This document shows, one piece after another, positions 1 to 7,543 of a stretch of 9,998 bases of DNA. This stretch comes from Chloroflexota bacterium (GTDB lineage: Bacteria > Chloroflexota > Dehalococcoidia > Lucifugimonadales > Australimonadaceae). The number at the start of each line of letters is the position of its first letter. Position 1 is the stretch's first letter. The notes below the pieces were generated by a model that saw only the letters and a program-made list of their open reading frames with translations, did no database searches and had not been told where the DNA came from. The stretch is taken from assembly GCA_028875085.1 (NCBI GenBank), contig JAPPFU010000036.1, positions 1-9,998 of the forward strand, written 5' to 3'. A program made the position numbers and the translations under genes.

Positions 1-7
1 GGCCGAC

Positions 8-1597
8 ATGGGGCAGGCACCGGTAACATTGTACGACACGACGCTGCGCGACGGAGCGCAGATGGAGGGCATCAGCCTCTCCGTCGAGGACAAGCTGCGC
101 ATCACTCAGCGCCTCGACCAACTCGGCATCCACTACATCGAAGGCGGCTGGCCGGGCTCCAATCCCAAGGACGACGAGTTCTTCAAGCGGGCGCGCGAAC
201 TGCCCCTCGAACACGCCGCGCTCACCGCCTTTGGTTCGACGCGGCGCGCCAACGGCAGCGTCGAGGACGACGCGAACCTCAAGGGCTTGCTCGACTCCGG
301 CGCGCCCGTCGTCACCATCGTCGGCAAGGCGTCCGAGATGCAGGTGACGCAGGTGCTCGAAACCTCCCTCGAAGAGAACCTCGCCATGGTGCGCGAGTCG
401 ATCGAATACCTGCGCGCCCACGGGCGGCGCGTGCTGTTCGACGCCGAGCACTTCTTCGACGGTTTCGCCGCCAACCCCGACTACGCCCTCGCCTGCATCC
501 GCGTGGCAGCCGACGCGGGCGCGGAGTACGTTGTGCTGTGCGACACCAACGGCGGCTCCCTGCCCGTCGACGTCTTCAACGCGACCCACCGCGCCGTGCA
601 GGAGGCGTCCACGAGCGTGGGCGTGCACTGCCACAACGACGCGGAGGTGGCGGTGGCGAACAGCATCGCCGCCGTGCAAGCGGGCGCCACGCAGGTGCAA
701 GGCACCATCAACGGCTATGGCGAGCGCTGCGGCAACACCAACCTCATCAGCGTCATCGGCAATCTCAAACTCAAGCTCGGCATCGACTGCGTTACGGACG
801 AGCAGTTGGAGCGCCTGACGGAGATGCACCGCTTCGTCGCAGAGGTGGCGAACATGCCCCCCAACCGCTACCAGGCCTACGTGGGCGAAAGCGCCTTCAG
901 CCACAAAGGCGGCCTCCACGCATCCGCCACGGCCAAGGTCGAATCGGCCTACCAGCACGTCGAACCGCAGCTCGTCGGCAACGCACGGCACGTTGTCGTC
1001 TCCGAACTCTCCGGTCGCGGCAACCTCGCCATGAAACTCAAGGAAGAGGGTCTGGAGGACGCCGTGCCCAAGGAGCGCCTCACCGATCTGGTCGATCTGG
1101 TGAAGCGGCGCGAGGCCGAGGGCTACCAGTACGAGGGCGCCGAGGCATCCTTCCGCCTGCTGGTCGAGCGCGCCCTCGACGGCTATAAGCCGCCTTTCGA
1201 ACTGGTCGACTTCCTCGTAGTGATGGAGAAGCGCCGCCGCCCGGGCGCCGCCGAGCCGGACGACCAGGCGCTGTCGGAGGCGATGGTGAAGGTGCGCGTG
1301 GGGGGCAGCCTCGCCCACACCGTGGCGGAGGGCAACGGCCCGGTCAACGCGCTCGACCTCGCCTTGCGGCGCGCCCTCGAACAGTCCTACCCCCACCTCG
1401 GCGCCGTGTCGCTCTCCGACTACAAGGTGCGCGTGGTGGAGCAGGGCCCGGCCGGGACGGGGGCGGTCGTGCGCGTGCTCGTCCAGTCCACCGACGGCGA
1501 GCGCTCGTGGAGCACCGTGGGCGCGAGCGGCAACATCATCGAGGCGTCGTGGCAGGCGCTGACCGACTCGCTGGAGTACGCGCTGCTCGTGCGGTGA
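8..1597 (+). CDS. cimA: (R)-citramalate synthase (CimA), LeuA-related DRE-TIM metallolyase
   Basis: Condenses pyruvate with acetyl-CoA to (R)-citramalate, the first step of threonine-independent isoleucine synthesis in the cytosol. The 529 residues match the usual length of the CimA/LeuA-related family. The N-terminal half is a TIM barrel. It opens with DTTLRDGAQ (residues 10-18), where the Asp and Arg-Asp form the metal and catalytic site. It also carries HCHND (207-211), with the two metal-binding His residues, and GERCGN (238-243), with the metal-ligand Asn. A linker leads to a C-terminal LeuA-dimer/regulatory domain (about 395-527) that normally binds the feedback inhibitor. The ATG at 8 is a natural family start, just before TLYDTTLRDG, but only seven bases upstream are in view, so no ribosome site can be judged. 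The convergent neighbour is unrelated. A homocitrate or isopropylmalate synthase is less likely given the QMEGISLS and EGGWPGSNPKD sequences typical of CimA. The family call is secure; pyruvate specificity is inferred. Confidence 0.93.
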   Translation: MGQAPVTLYDTTLRDGAQMEGISLSVEDKLRITQRLDQLGIHYIEGGWPGSNPKDDEFFKRARELPLEHAALTAFGSTRRANGSVEDDANLKGLLDSGAPVVTIVGKASEMQVTQVLETSLEENLAMVRESIEYLRAHGRRVLFDAEHFFDGFAANPDYALACIRVAADAGAEYVVLCDTNGGSLPVDVFNATHRAVQEASTSVGVHCHNDAEVAVANSIAAVQAGATQVQGTINGYGERCGNTNLISVIGNLKLKLGIDCVTDEQLERLTEMHRFVAEVANMPPNRYQAYVGESAFSHKGGLHASATAKVESAYQHVEPQLVGNARHVVVSELSGRGNLAMKLKEEGLEDAVPKERLTDLVDLVKRREAEGYQYEGAEASFRLLVERALDGYKPPFELVDFLVVMEKRRRPGAAEPDDQALSEAMVKVRVGGSLAHTVAEGNGPVNALDLALRRALEQSYPHLGAVSLSDYKVRVVEQGPAGTGAVVRVLVQSTDGERSWSTVGASGNIIEASWQALTDSLEYALLVR

Positions 1598-1624
1598 GGC
1601 GGAGCGCGCCTATGCCCGCATGCG

Positions 1625-2656
1625 CTACTGAATGGGCAGGGGCGGCTGGAGCCACTTGCCCGTTTCGTTGACCTCGAGCCACACTATCCACTTGACCCAC
1701 TCGAAGCCGCGCTTGCCGGGCGCGACGAGGCGCAGCGGGGCGCCGTGGCCGTGCGACAGCGGCTCATCGCCGACGTGGGTGGCAAGCAGCATCCCCCGCG
1801 CCTCGTCGAGTGAGAAGCGCCGGTAGTAGCCGGTCGTCGAGACGACGCTGACGCTCGCCGCACGCGCCGTCGGCGACGCCATGTCGAGCACTACGCCGAG
1901 CGGGACGCCGCGCCAATGCTGCGTCGAGTGCCAGCCGCCCGTGCAGTCCAGCGTCGCCGTAACGCTCTCGGCGCCGCGCAGATCGTCGAGCGTCAGCGAG
2001 ACCTCGCGCTCGACCGCACCGCGCACCTCCAGCCGCCACGCATCGCGGAGGATGGGCCGCGGGCGGTCGTTCAGCCACGAGGTGGTCGGGAAGGCGTTGC
2101 CGCTGAAGTCGCCCGCCGGGTACGACCCGGTGAAACGCCGCGACGCGCCCGCCCACGCCGCCGCGCGCTCCACGCGGGCCGTCGCCTGCCATACGAAGAG
2201 CGCGGCGAGGGCAAGTCCCACGACGCGCAGCGCCGCCCGCCGCTCCGCCCAATAGCGGGGGCGCAGCAGCCGGTAGTAGCGCAGCAGGTGCCACAGGAGC
2301 AGCGGAAGAACCGCCAGCCCTACGTTGATATGCCACGTCAGGCCGCTAAAGCCGAGGAGCGAGAAACGCCCGCCGTGCGCCCACGCGATTCCCAAGCCCA
2401 GGCTCGCCAGCAGCAAGGCGAGCATCAGCATCGCGGCAAGGTCTTGGCCCGACCAGCGCCCGAAGCGGCGCAGTACGGGAGCGAGGATGTTCCGCCCCTT
2501 CCACAGCAGGAGCGCAACCACCGCGTAGCCCGACACGCGATGGACGTCCAGATACCACGCGCGCGAGGCGTCTCCTGCCGTCATGCCGAAGTAGCCGGAG
2601 GCCAGCGATACGGCGGCTGCGGCGAGGATGAATGCATTCGCCCACGGGTAGCGCAT
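1625..2656 (-). CDS. Membrane molybdopterin oxidoreductase: five-helix cytochrome b-like domain fused to a sulfite-oxidase-type domain
   Basis: The protein has 343 residues. Five hydrophobic segments (about 6-27, 37-54, 73-93, 106-127, 143-158) precede a C-terminal molybdopterin domain (about 175-340). Cys238 in DCTGGWHS is the expected molybdenum ligand, and the STTGYYRRFSLDEA and GAPLRLVAPGKRGFEWVKW stretches are typical of the sulfite-oxidase fold. His39, His94, His109 and His123 lie in or beside helices. His109 and His123 are 14 residues apart in one helix, so heme b binding is plausible but unproven. Basic loops after helices 2 and 4 predict that the catalytic domain lies outside the membrane. 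There is no N-terminal Tat signal, but ERRAALR (138-144) just before helix 5 resembles one. It is the second gene of a leftward pair, 25 bp after the dehydrogenase. The start follows a G-rich stretch, and no in-frame start nearer the upstream gene was found. The substrate is unknown; oxidation of sulfite or reduction of oxidised sulfur or methionine compounds are family possibilities. Confidence 0.82.
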   Translation of the reverse strand: MRYPWANAFILAAAAVSLASGYFGMTAGDASRAWYLDVHRVSGYAVVALLLWKGRNILAPVLRRFGRWSGQDLAAMLMLALLLASLGLGIAWAHGGRFSLLGFSGLTWHINVGLAVLPLLLWHLLRYYRLLRPRYWAERRAALRVVGLALAALFVWQATARVERAAAWAGASRRFTGSYPAGDFSGNAFPTTSWLNDRPRPILRDAWRLEVRGAVEREVSLTLDDLRGAESVTATLDCTGGWHSTQHWRGVPLGVVLDMASPTARAASVSVVSTTGYYRRFSLDEARGMLLATHVGDEPLSHGHGAPLRLVAPGKRGFEWVKWIVWLEVNETGKWLQPPLPIQ

Positions 2657-2681
2657 GCTCCCCCCTGCGCTTGCGCGCCTC

Positions 2682-5612
2682 CTACGTCTTCAGCGCGTCG
2701 GCCAGGTATTCGGCGGCGTGGCGAGGGCGCTTGGAGGTGAAGTGCTCGATCTGCTGGCGGCAGGAGATGCCGGAGACGGCCACCTGCCAGCCGCGTCTGT
2801 CGGGCGCCTCGATGGCGGGGAAGAGCTTCAGCGCGCCCATCGCGCGCGAGAAGTCGTAGTGCTCGCGCTCGAACCCGAACGTCCCCGCCATGCCGCAGCA
2901 GGCGCTGTCGATGAGTTCCGCCGTGTAGCCGGGAACGGCGTTCAAGGCGGCCAGCGTCGGCGCTGCTCCGACGAGCACCTTCTGGTGGCAATGGCCGTGC
3001 ACCTGGATATTGGCGGAGGCGTCGGCGCGGAAGAGCGAAGCCGCGTCCTCTCCTTCGTCGATGAGGCGAGCGACCAGTTCGTCCAGCATCACGGCGGCGG
3101 CGGCCACGCTCTTCGCGTCTTCGCTGCGCAGCAGGTCGGGATACTCATCGCGCAGCATCAGCAGGCAGGACGGCTCGGAGCCGACGATGGGAACGCCGCG
3201 CTTGGCGTAGGGCGCGAGGGCGTTCACGTTGTGGTTCGCCCACTGGCGCGCCTTGGCGAGCTGGCCTTTGGAGACGAGGGGGCGTCCGCAGCAGCGCTTG
3301 CGGTTGACGACGGTGACGCCGTAACCCAGCGCCTCCAGGACGCGAACGGCGGCGCGCCCGACCTCCGGGTGCATGTACTCGGTGAAGGTGTCGTTGAAGT
3401 AGACGGCCTCGCCTCGCGGCGCGTGCTGCGGCGCGCGTCGGCGCTTGAACCACGAGGAGAAGGAGCGGGCGGCGAATCGGGGCAGCGGACGGCGGCTCGA
3501 TACGCCCACGATGCGCTCCGTGAGCCGCCGGACGATGGGCATGGCGCTGAGCGCGTTGGTGAGGGGCGCGAGCGCCTGCCCGACGCGGCTGAGCAGCGCG
3601 ATCTCGCCGAACGCCCAGACGCGCAGCGGGACGCGGCGGCCTTCCCAGCGCTTGGCGAGCGCCTCCGCCTTCAACTTGGCCATGTCCACGTTGGACGGGC
3701 ACTCCGCCTTGCAAGCCTTGCACTCGACGCACAGGTCGAGCGCCGCTTGGAGCCGGTCGCCGCGCAACTCGGAAGCGGGGAGCTTGCCGCTGAGGATCAT
3801 GCGCAGCAGGTTGGCGCGCCCGCGGGTGGAGTGCTCCTCCTCGCGGGTGACCATGTAGGAGGGGCACATGCCGCCGTCCATACTGCGGCACGCGCCCTGA
3901 CCGTTGCAGAGTTCGACGTGCTCCGCGAAGCCGCCGTCCTGGGAGAAATCCATGAAGGTGGCGACCTCCATGTTCTTGGTCTGCGGACTCAGGCGCAGAA
4001 CCTCGCGGATGGCGGGCGTCTCGATCACCTTGCCGGGGTTCATCAGGCCGTCGGGGTCGAACGCCTGCTTAACCTCCTTGAAGGCTTGGTAGAGGTCGGC
4101 GCCGTACATCCGCTCCATAAAGGCGCCGCGCACGATGCCGTCGCCGTGCTCGCCCGACAGCGAGCCGCCGAACTCGCGCACGAGGTCGGCGACCTGGGAG
4201 GCGATGCTCTCCATCTTGTCGAGACCGGCGACGGTCTTGACGTTGACGATGGGGCGGATGTGGAGGCAGCCGGTCGAGGCGTGGCCGTAGTAGGCGGCCT
4301 CGGTGTCGTGCGCGCGGATGATCTCCTCGAACCGCGCCACGTACTCCGGCAGCAACTCGGGCGAGACGGCGGTGTCCTCGACGTAGGGGAGCGGCTTAGC
4401 GTCGCCCTTGACCGCCATCGCCAGGCCCAACCCTGCCTCGCGGAGCGACCAGATGTGGCGCTGGCGCGCGGGGTCGCTGGAGGTAACCACGGCGTAGCCT
4501 AGGTTGCGGCGCGCAAGGTCGGCCTTCAGCGCGTCCAACTTCGCGTCCAACTCGGCGGTCGAATCGCCGTAGAACTCCACGAAGACGAGGCTCTGCGGGT
4601 CGCCTTGGACCCAGTCGAGCAGGTGGCGGTAGCCCGGGTTGACGCGGCAGTTGCGGATGATCATCTCGCCGATCATCTCGACCGCGGAGGGGCCGTGGTC
4701 GAGGATGGCGACGGTCGCCTCCATCGACTCGACGAGGCCGCGGAAGTGCACGGCGGCGGTTCCGCGCATCTTGGGCGCGGGGACAAGGTTGACCCGCGCC
4801 TCCGTAACGATAGCCAGCGTTCCCTCGGATGCGCCGATCATCCGCGTGAGGTTCATCGGGGCGTCGCCGGCGAAGTCGTCAAGGTTGTAGCCGGAGACGC
4901 GGCGGAGGATCTTGGGGAATCGACGCTCGATCTCGTCGCGGTTGGCGTGCGCGATGCGGCGCACCTCTCGGTAGATCGCGCCCTCCAGCGTCCCCAACGC
5001 CATCCGCCGCTCCAGCTCAGCCCCTGCGGCCGGGTCGAACCGCGCGCGGCTGCCGTCGGACAGCACCACCTTGAGCTCGAGGACGTGGTCGAGCGTCTTG
5101 CCGTAGATAACCGAGTGGGCGCCGCAGGAGTTGTTGCCGATGCCGCCGCCGACGGTGGCGCGGGCGCTGGTTACGGGGTCGGGCGCGTACATCAGGCCGT
5201 GGGAGCGGACAGCGGCGGTGAGGTGGTTGTTGACGATGCCGGGCTGGACGCGCGCCCAACGCTCCTCCGCCTGCAGTTCCACCATCTCGTGCATGTACTT
5301 GGAAAAGTCGAGCACGAGCGCGTGATTGGTGGTCTGCCCCGCGAGGCCCGTGCCTCCGCCGCGCGGGAGGATGGGCACGCCGTGCTCGCGCGCCGTCCGA
5401 ACCGCCGCCTCCACGTCGTCCGCCGAGCGGGGAAGCACGACGCCCACCGGCTCCATCTGATACATCGAAGCGTCGGTGGCGTAGAGCGCGCGGGAGTAGC
5501 GGTCGAGGCGCACCTCCCCGGCCACCTCGCGGCGGAGCGTCTGGGCGATCTCCGCGAGTTCCCGCTCGCTCAGAGCGGCGGCTTTGCGGACGCTTTCGTA
5601 CAGCAGAGGCAT
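2682..5612 (-). CDS. FAD-linked oxidase / 4Fe-4S / CCG-domain D-2-hydroxyacid dehydrogenase (YdiJ- or GlcDF-like)
   Basis: This single 976-residue chain combines the parts that glycolate oxidase keeps in GlcD and GlcF. Residues 50-270 form an FAD-binding PCMH-type domain with PRGGGTGLAGQ (83-93) and GGGIGNNSCG (155-164). Residues about 285-530 are the FAD-oxidase C-terminal domain with YYGHASTGCLH and GEHGDG (487-492). A ferredoxin-like region follows, with Cys569, 575 and 583 and then CVECKACKAECP (628-639). Two CCG-type domains hold CCG at 774-776, Cys816, HGHCHQ (872-877), CCG at 905-907 and Cys951, likely a second metal cluster or quinone-reductase-like site. Such enzymes oxidise D-2-hydroxyacids (D-lactate, glycolate, D-2-hydroxyglutarate) and pass electrons to the respiratory chain. 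E. coli YdiJ, about 1018 residues, is the closest known layout. The substrate cannot be read from sequence. No membrane helix is seen. It is first in a two-gene leftward operon with a membrane molybdoprotein. The start at 5612 is backed by GGGAGGAG upstream. Confidence 0.9.
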   Translation of the reverse strand: MPLLYESVRKAAALSERELAEIAQTLRREVAGEVRLDRYSRALYATDASMYQMEPVGVVLPRSADDVEAAVRTAREHGVPILPRGGGTGLAGQTTNHALVLDFSKYMHEMVELQAEERWARVQPGIVNNHLTAAVRSHGLMYAPDPVTSARATVGGGIGNNSCGAHSVIYGKTLDHVLELKVVLSDGSRARFDPAAGAELERRMALGTLEGAIYREVRRIAHANRDEIERRFPKILRRVSGYNLDDFAGDAPMNLTRMIGASEGTLAIVTEARVNLVPAPKMRGTAAVHFRGLVESMEATVAILDHGPSAVEMIGEMIIRNCRVNPGYRHLLDWVQGDPQSLVFVEFYGDSTAELDAKLDALKADLARRNLGYAVVTSSDPARQRHIWSLREAGLGLAMAVKGDAKPLPYVEDTAVSPELLPEYVARFEEIIRAHDTEAAYYGHASTGCLHIRPIVNVKTVAGLDKMESIASQVADLVREFGGSLSGEHGDGIVRGAFMERMYGADLYQAFKEVKQAFDPDGLMNPGKVIETPAIREVLRLSPQTKNMEVATFMDFSQDGGFAEHVELCNGQGACRSMDGGMCPSYMVTREEEHSTRGRANLLRMILSGKLPASELRGDRLQAALDLCVECKACKAECPSNVDMAKLKAEALAKRWEGRRVPLRVWAFGEIALLSRVGQALAPLTNALSAMPIVRRLTERIVGVSSRRPLPRFAARSFSSWFKRRRAPQHAPRGEAVYFNDTFTEYMHPEVGRAAVRVLEALGYGVTVVNRKRCCGRPLVSKGQLAKARQWANHNVNALAPYAKRGVPIVGSEPSCLLMLRDEYPDLLRSEDAKSVAAAAVMLDELVARLIDEGEDAASLFRADASANIQVHGHCHQKVLVGAAPTLAALNAVPGYTAELIDSACCGMAGTFGFEREHYDFSRAMGALKLFPAIEAPDRRGWQVAVSGISCRQQIEHFTSKRPRHAAEYLADALKT

Positions 5613-5624
5613 CGGCTGCGCGCA

Positions 5625-5632
5625 CTCCTCCC
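5625..5632 (-). promoter_or_regulatory. Ribosome binding site of the dehydrogenase gene
   Basis: On the minus strand this reads GGGAGGAG, twelve bases before the ATG that ends at 5612. The spacing is slightly long but acceptable, and it is the best Shine-Dalgarno match in the spacer. It supports the start chosen for the 976-residue protein. Confidence 0.55.
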
Positions 5633-5638
5633 GCGCGC

Positions 5639-5644
5639 ATTCTA
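5639..5644 (-). promoter_or_regulatory. Candidate -10 element for the leftward redox operon
   Basis: The minus strand reads TAGAAT, five of six matches to TATAAT. Transcription would begin near 5632, giving a leader of about 20 nt that starts at the GGGAGGAG ribosome site. No convincing -35 hexamer is present at the expected spacing and there is no TGn extension, so the call rests on the -10 and its position only. Confidence 0.35.
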
Positions 5645-5668
5645 GCGCAGAAGGCGGGGCGGGGACGC

Positions 5669-5677
5669 TGGTATGAT
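5669..5677 (+). promoter_or_regulatory. Candidate extended -10 promoter of argS
   Basis: The sequence TGGTATGAT has a TGn extension followed by TATGAT, five of six matches to TATAAT. Only nine bases separate it from the argS ATG, so the transcript would start at or within a few bases of that codon. No -35 hexamer is evident, which is usual for extended -10 promoters. Confidence 0.45.
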
Positions 5678-5686
5678 TGGCGGACT

Positions 5687-7360
5687 ATGTTGGCGCGGGA
5701 CCTAGTCGCGGAGCGCATCGCGGGCGCGGTGGAGGCGGCGCAGCAGCAAGGCTTGCTGCCGGCGGCGGCGCTGACGGGGCCGGCGGTGGAGCGTCCGCAG
5801 AAGGCGGAGCACGGCGACTTCGCGTCGAGCGTGCCGCTGCGGTTGGCGCGGGCGGCGCGGATGCCGCCGATGGAGATAGCGGAGCGCTTGGCCGCATTGG
5901 TCGCGCCGCACGAGGCGGTGGCGCGGGTGTGGGCGGCGCCGCCGGGGTTCGTGAACTTCGCCCTCAGCGACGACTGGCTGCGCGAGCAGGTGGACGCGAT
6001 CCTAGCGCAGGGGACGGCGTTCGGAAATAGCGCGGTCGGCGGCGGTCGGCGGGTGCAGGTGGAGTTCGTGAGCGCGAATCCGACCGGGCCGCTGCACGTT
6101 GGCGCGGCGCGCGGCGCCGTGCTCGGCTCGACGCTGGCGAACGTGTTGGCCGCGGCGGGGCACGAGGTTTCGCGGGAGTACTACATCAACGACGCGGGGC
6201 AGCAGGTGCGCCTGTTCTACGAGTCGGTCTTCGCCCAGTACGCGCAGGCGCTCGGACGCGAAGGCGAGGAGGTTCCGCCGGGGGGCTACCAGGGCGAGTA
6301 CGTGGTGGAGCTGGGACGCGAACTGGCGTCGGAGTTCGGCGAGCGGTTCGCGCAGGGCGAGCGGGAGGAAGCGACGCGGGAGGTCGGAGAGGCGGGGCTG
6401 CAGCGGATGCTGGCGAACATCAAGGCCGACCTTGAGCTCATCGGCGTGGCGTTCGACAACTGGTTCAGTGAGCGCGGCCTCTTCGAGGGAGGAGAGTACG
6501 AGCGGACGCTGGCCTATCTGCGGGAGCAGGGGCATACCTTAGAGCGGGAGGGGGCGCTGTGGTTCAACTCCAGCGCGCTGGGCGACGACAAGGACAACGT
6601 GTTGGTGCGGGGAACGGGGCAGCCGACCTACTTCGCGTCGGACATCGCCTATCACCGCGACAAGTTCGTGAAGCGGGGGTTCGACCAGGTGATCGACGTG
6701 TGGGGCGCCGACCATCAGGGTCACGTCCCTCGGATGCGGGCGATGATGGAGGCGCTAGGGCTGGACCCGGCGCGGCTGACCATCTTGATATGCCAGCTGG
6801 TTACGCTGAAGCGGGGCGGGGAGACGGTGCGGGCGTCGAAGCGCACGGGGGAGCTGATCACGCTGCGCGAACTGGTGGAGGAGGTGGGCGCGGACGCTTG
6901 CCGCTACTTCTTCCTCGCGCGGACGGCGGAGAGTCAGTTGGAGTTCGACCTCGAGCTAGCGAAGCGGCAGTCGGCGGACAACCCGGTGTACTACGTGCAG
7001 TACGCGCACGCGCGCATCGCGGGCATCCTGCGGCAGGCGGCGGAGCGCGGCGTGGGCTGGGAGGACGGCGACACGCAGTTACTGACCCACGAGGCGGAAC
7101 TGGCGCTGATACGGAAGATGGCGCAGCTGCCGGAGTTAGTGGAAACGATCGCGCGGACGCTGGCGCCGCATACGCTGCCGCACTACGCGGGAGAGTTGGC
7201 GACTGCGTTCCACTGGTTCTACGACCATTGCCGCGTGTTGTCGTCGGATCCGGAGCATCTGGCGCTGTCGAAGGCGCGTCTCCGGTTGGCAGCGGCGGCG
7301 CAGACGGCGTTGGCGCGGACGCTGGGGTTGATGGGGGTGTCGGCGCCGGAGCGGATGTAG
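5687..7360 (+). CDS. argS: Arginyl-tRNA synthetase
   Basis: Charges tRNA-Arg with arginine in the cytosol using ATP (class I synthetase); essential for translation. The 557 residues fit bacterial ArgS. An N-terminal additional domain (about 1-110) recognises the tRNA elbow and includes KAEHGDFASSVPLRLA. The catalytic Rossmann domain holds VEFVSANPTGPLHVGA, with the HIGH-type signature HVGA at 137-140. The second class I signature is RASKR (382-386), a divergent KMSK in which the second Lys and the Ser are kept. The C-terminal DALR anticodon-binding domain (about 430-557) ends in the typical LGLMGVSAPERM. The gene diverges from the redox operon across 74 bp and is not evidently co-transcribed with the lipoprotein gene. 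The ATG at 5687 has no good Shine-Dalgarno (only GGCGG three bases away) and lies just after an extended -10, which suggests leaderless expression. The identity is secure. Confidence 0.97.
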   Translation: MLARDLVAERIAGAVEAAQQQGLLPAAALTGPAVERPQKAEHGDFASSVPLRLARAARMPPMEIAERLAALVAPHEAVARVWAAPPGFVNFALSDDWLREQVDAILAQGTAFGNSAVGGGRRVQVEFVSANPTGPLHVGAARGAVLGSTLANVLAAAGHEVSREYYINDAGQQVRLFYESVFAQYAQALGREGEEVPPGGYQGEYVVELGRELASEFGERFAQGEREEATREVGEAGLQRMLANIKADLELIGVAFDNWFSERGLFEGGEYERTLAYLREQGHTLEREGALWFNSSALGDDKDNVLVRGTGQPTYFASDIAYHRDKFVKRGFDQVIDVWGADHQGHVPRMRAMMEALGLDPARLTILICQLVTLKRGGETVRASKRTGELITLRELVEEVGADACRYFFLARTAESQLEFDLELAKRQSADNPVYYVQYAHARIAGILRQAAERGVGWEDGDTQLLTHEAELALIRKMAQLPELVETIARTLAPHTLPHYAGELATAFHWFYDHCRVLSSDPEHLALSKARLRLAAAAQTALARTLGLMGVSAPERM

Positions 7361-7432
7361 GGGCGGTTGTGCTCGCTCGGCTCGGCTGAGCCTAAGCGGC
7401 AAGTGAAGCGCCATTCTCCGTATGTTCCAAGC

Positions 7433-7450
7433 CCTGGGCATGCGCCCAGG
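7433..7450 (+). other. Inverted repeat between argS and the lipoprotein gene
   Basis: CCTGGGC and GCCCAGG form a perfect 7-bp stem around the loop ATGC. A weaker 5-bp stem (GGCTC/GAGCC, 7379-7392) lies closer to argS. Neither is followed by a T tract, so a classical intrinsic terminator is not shown. The longer repeat could be an operator or a U-tract-less terminator. The rest of the 183-bp spacer holds no gene that I can support and no confident promoter. Confidence 0.35.
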
Positions 7451-7530
7451 CAGTTCGCCGATTACGCCTGCGGCTGACATATTTCTGCGACATTTCGCCT
7501 CTACCGTGAGTGGCGTCGGAATACTCACAA

Positions 7531-7540
7531 GGGAGGTGAG
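7531..7540 (+). promoter_or_regulatory. Ribosome binding site of the lipoprotein gene
   Basis: GGGAGGTGAG is a near-perfect Shine-Dalgarno. Its GGAGG core lies seven bases before the ATG at 7544 and ten before the adjacent ATG at 7547, so either of the two consecutive Met codons could be used. Confidence 0.75.
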
Positions 7541-7543
7541 ACG

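Noticed and set aside
1598..1626. A possible bidirectional terminator between cimA and the convergent molybdoprotein gene
   Set aside because: The only complementarity seen (AGCGC with GCGCT) is 5 bp with a 14-nt loop and no T runs, too weak to annotate.
1916..2740. A 274-codon plus-strand open frame over the molybdoprotein gene
   Set aside because: It is Arg/Ala/Pro-rich and domain-free, and spans the junction of two real minus-strand genes. The minus-strand frame shows membrane helices and a molybdopterin domain.
2655..4502. A long plus-strand open frame of 615 codons opposite the dehydrogenase
   Set aside because: It lies wholly antisense to a gene with full, well-placed FAD, Fe-S and CCG motifs. 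Its translation is rich in Gly, Ala, Val, Arg and His with no recognisable domain. Long antisense frames are expected in high-GC coding DNA.
4605..5645. A 346-codon plus-strand open frame opposite the N-terminal half of the dehydrogenase
   Set aside because: Same reasoning: it mirrors the codon structure of the opposite gene, has no motif, and its end crosses the likely promoter and ribosome site of the dehydrogenase.
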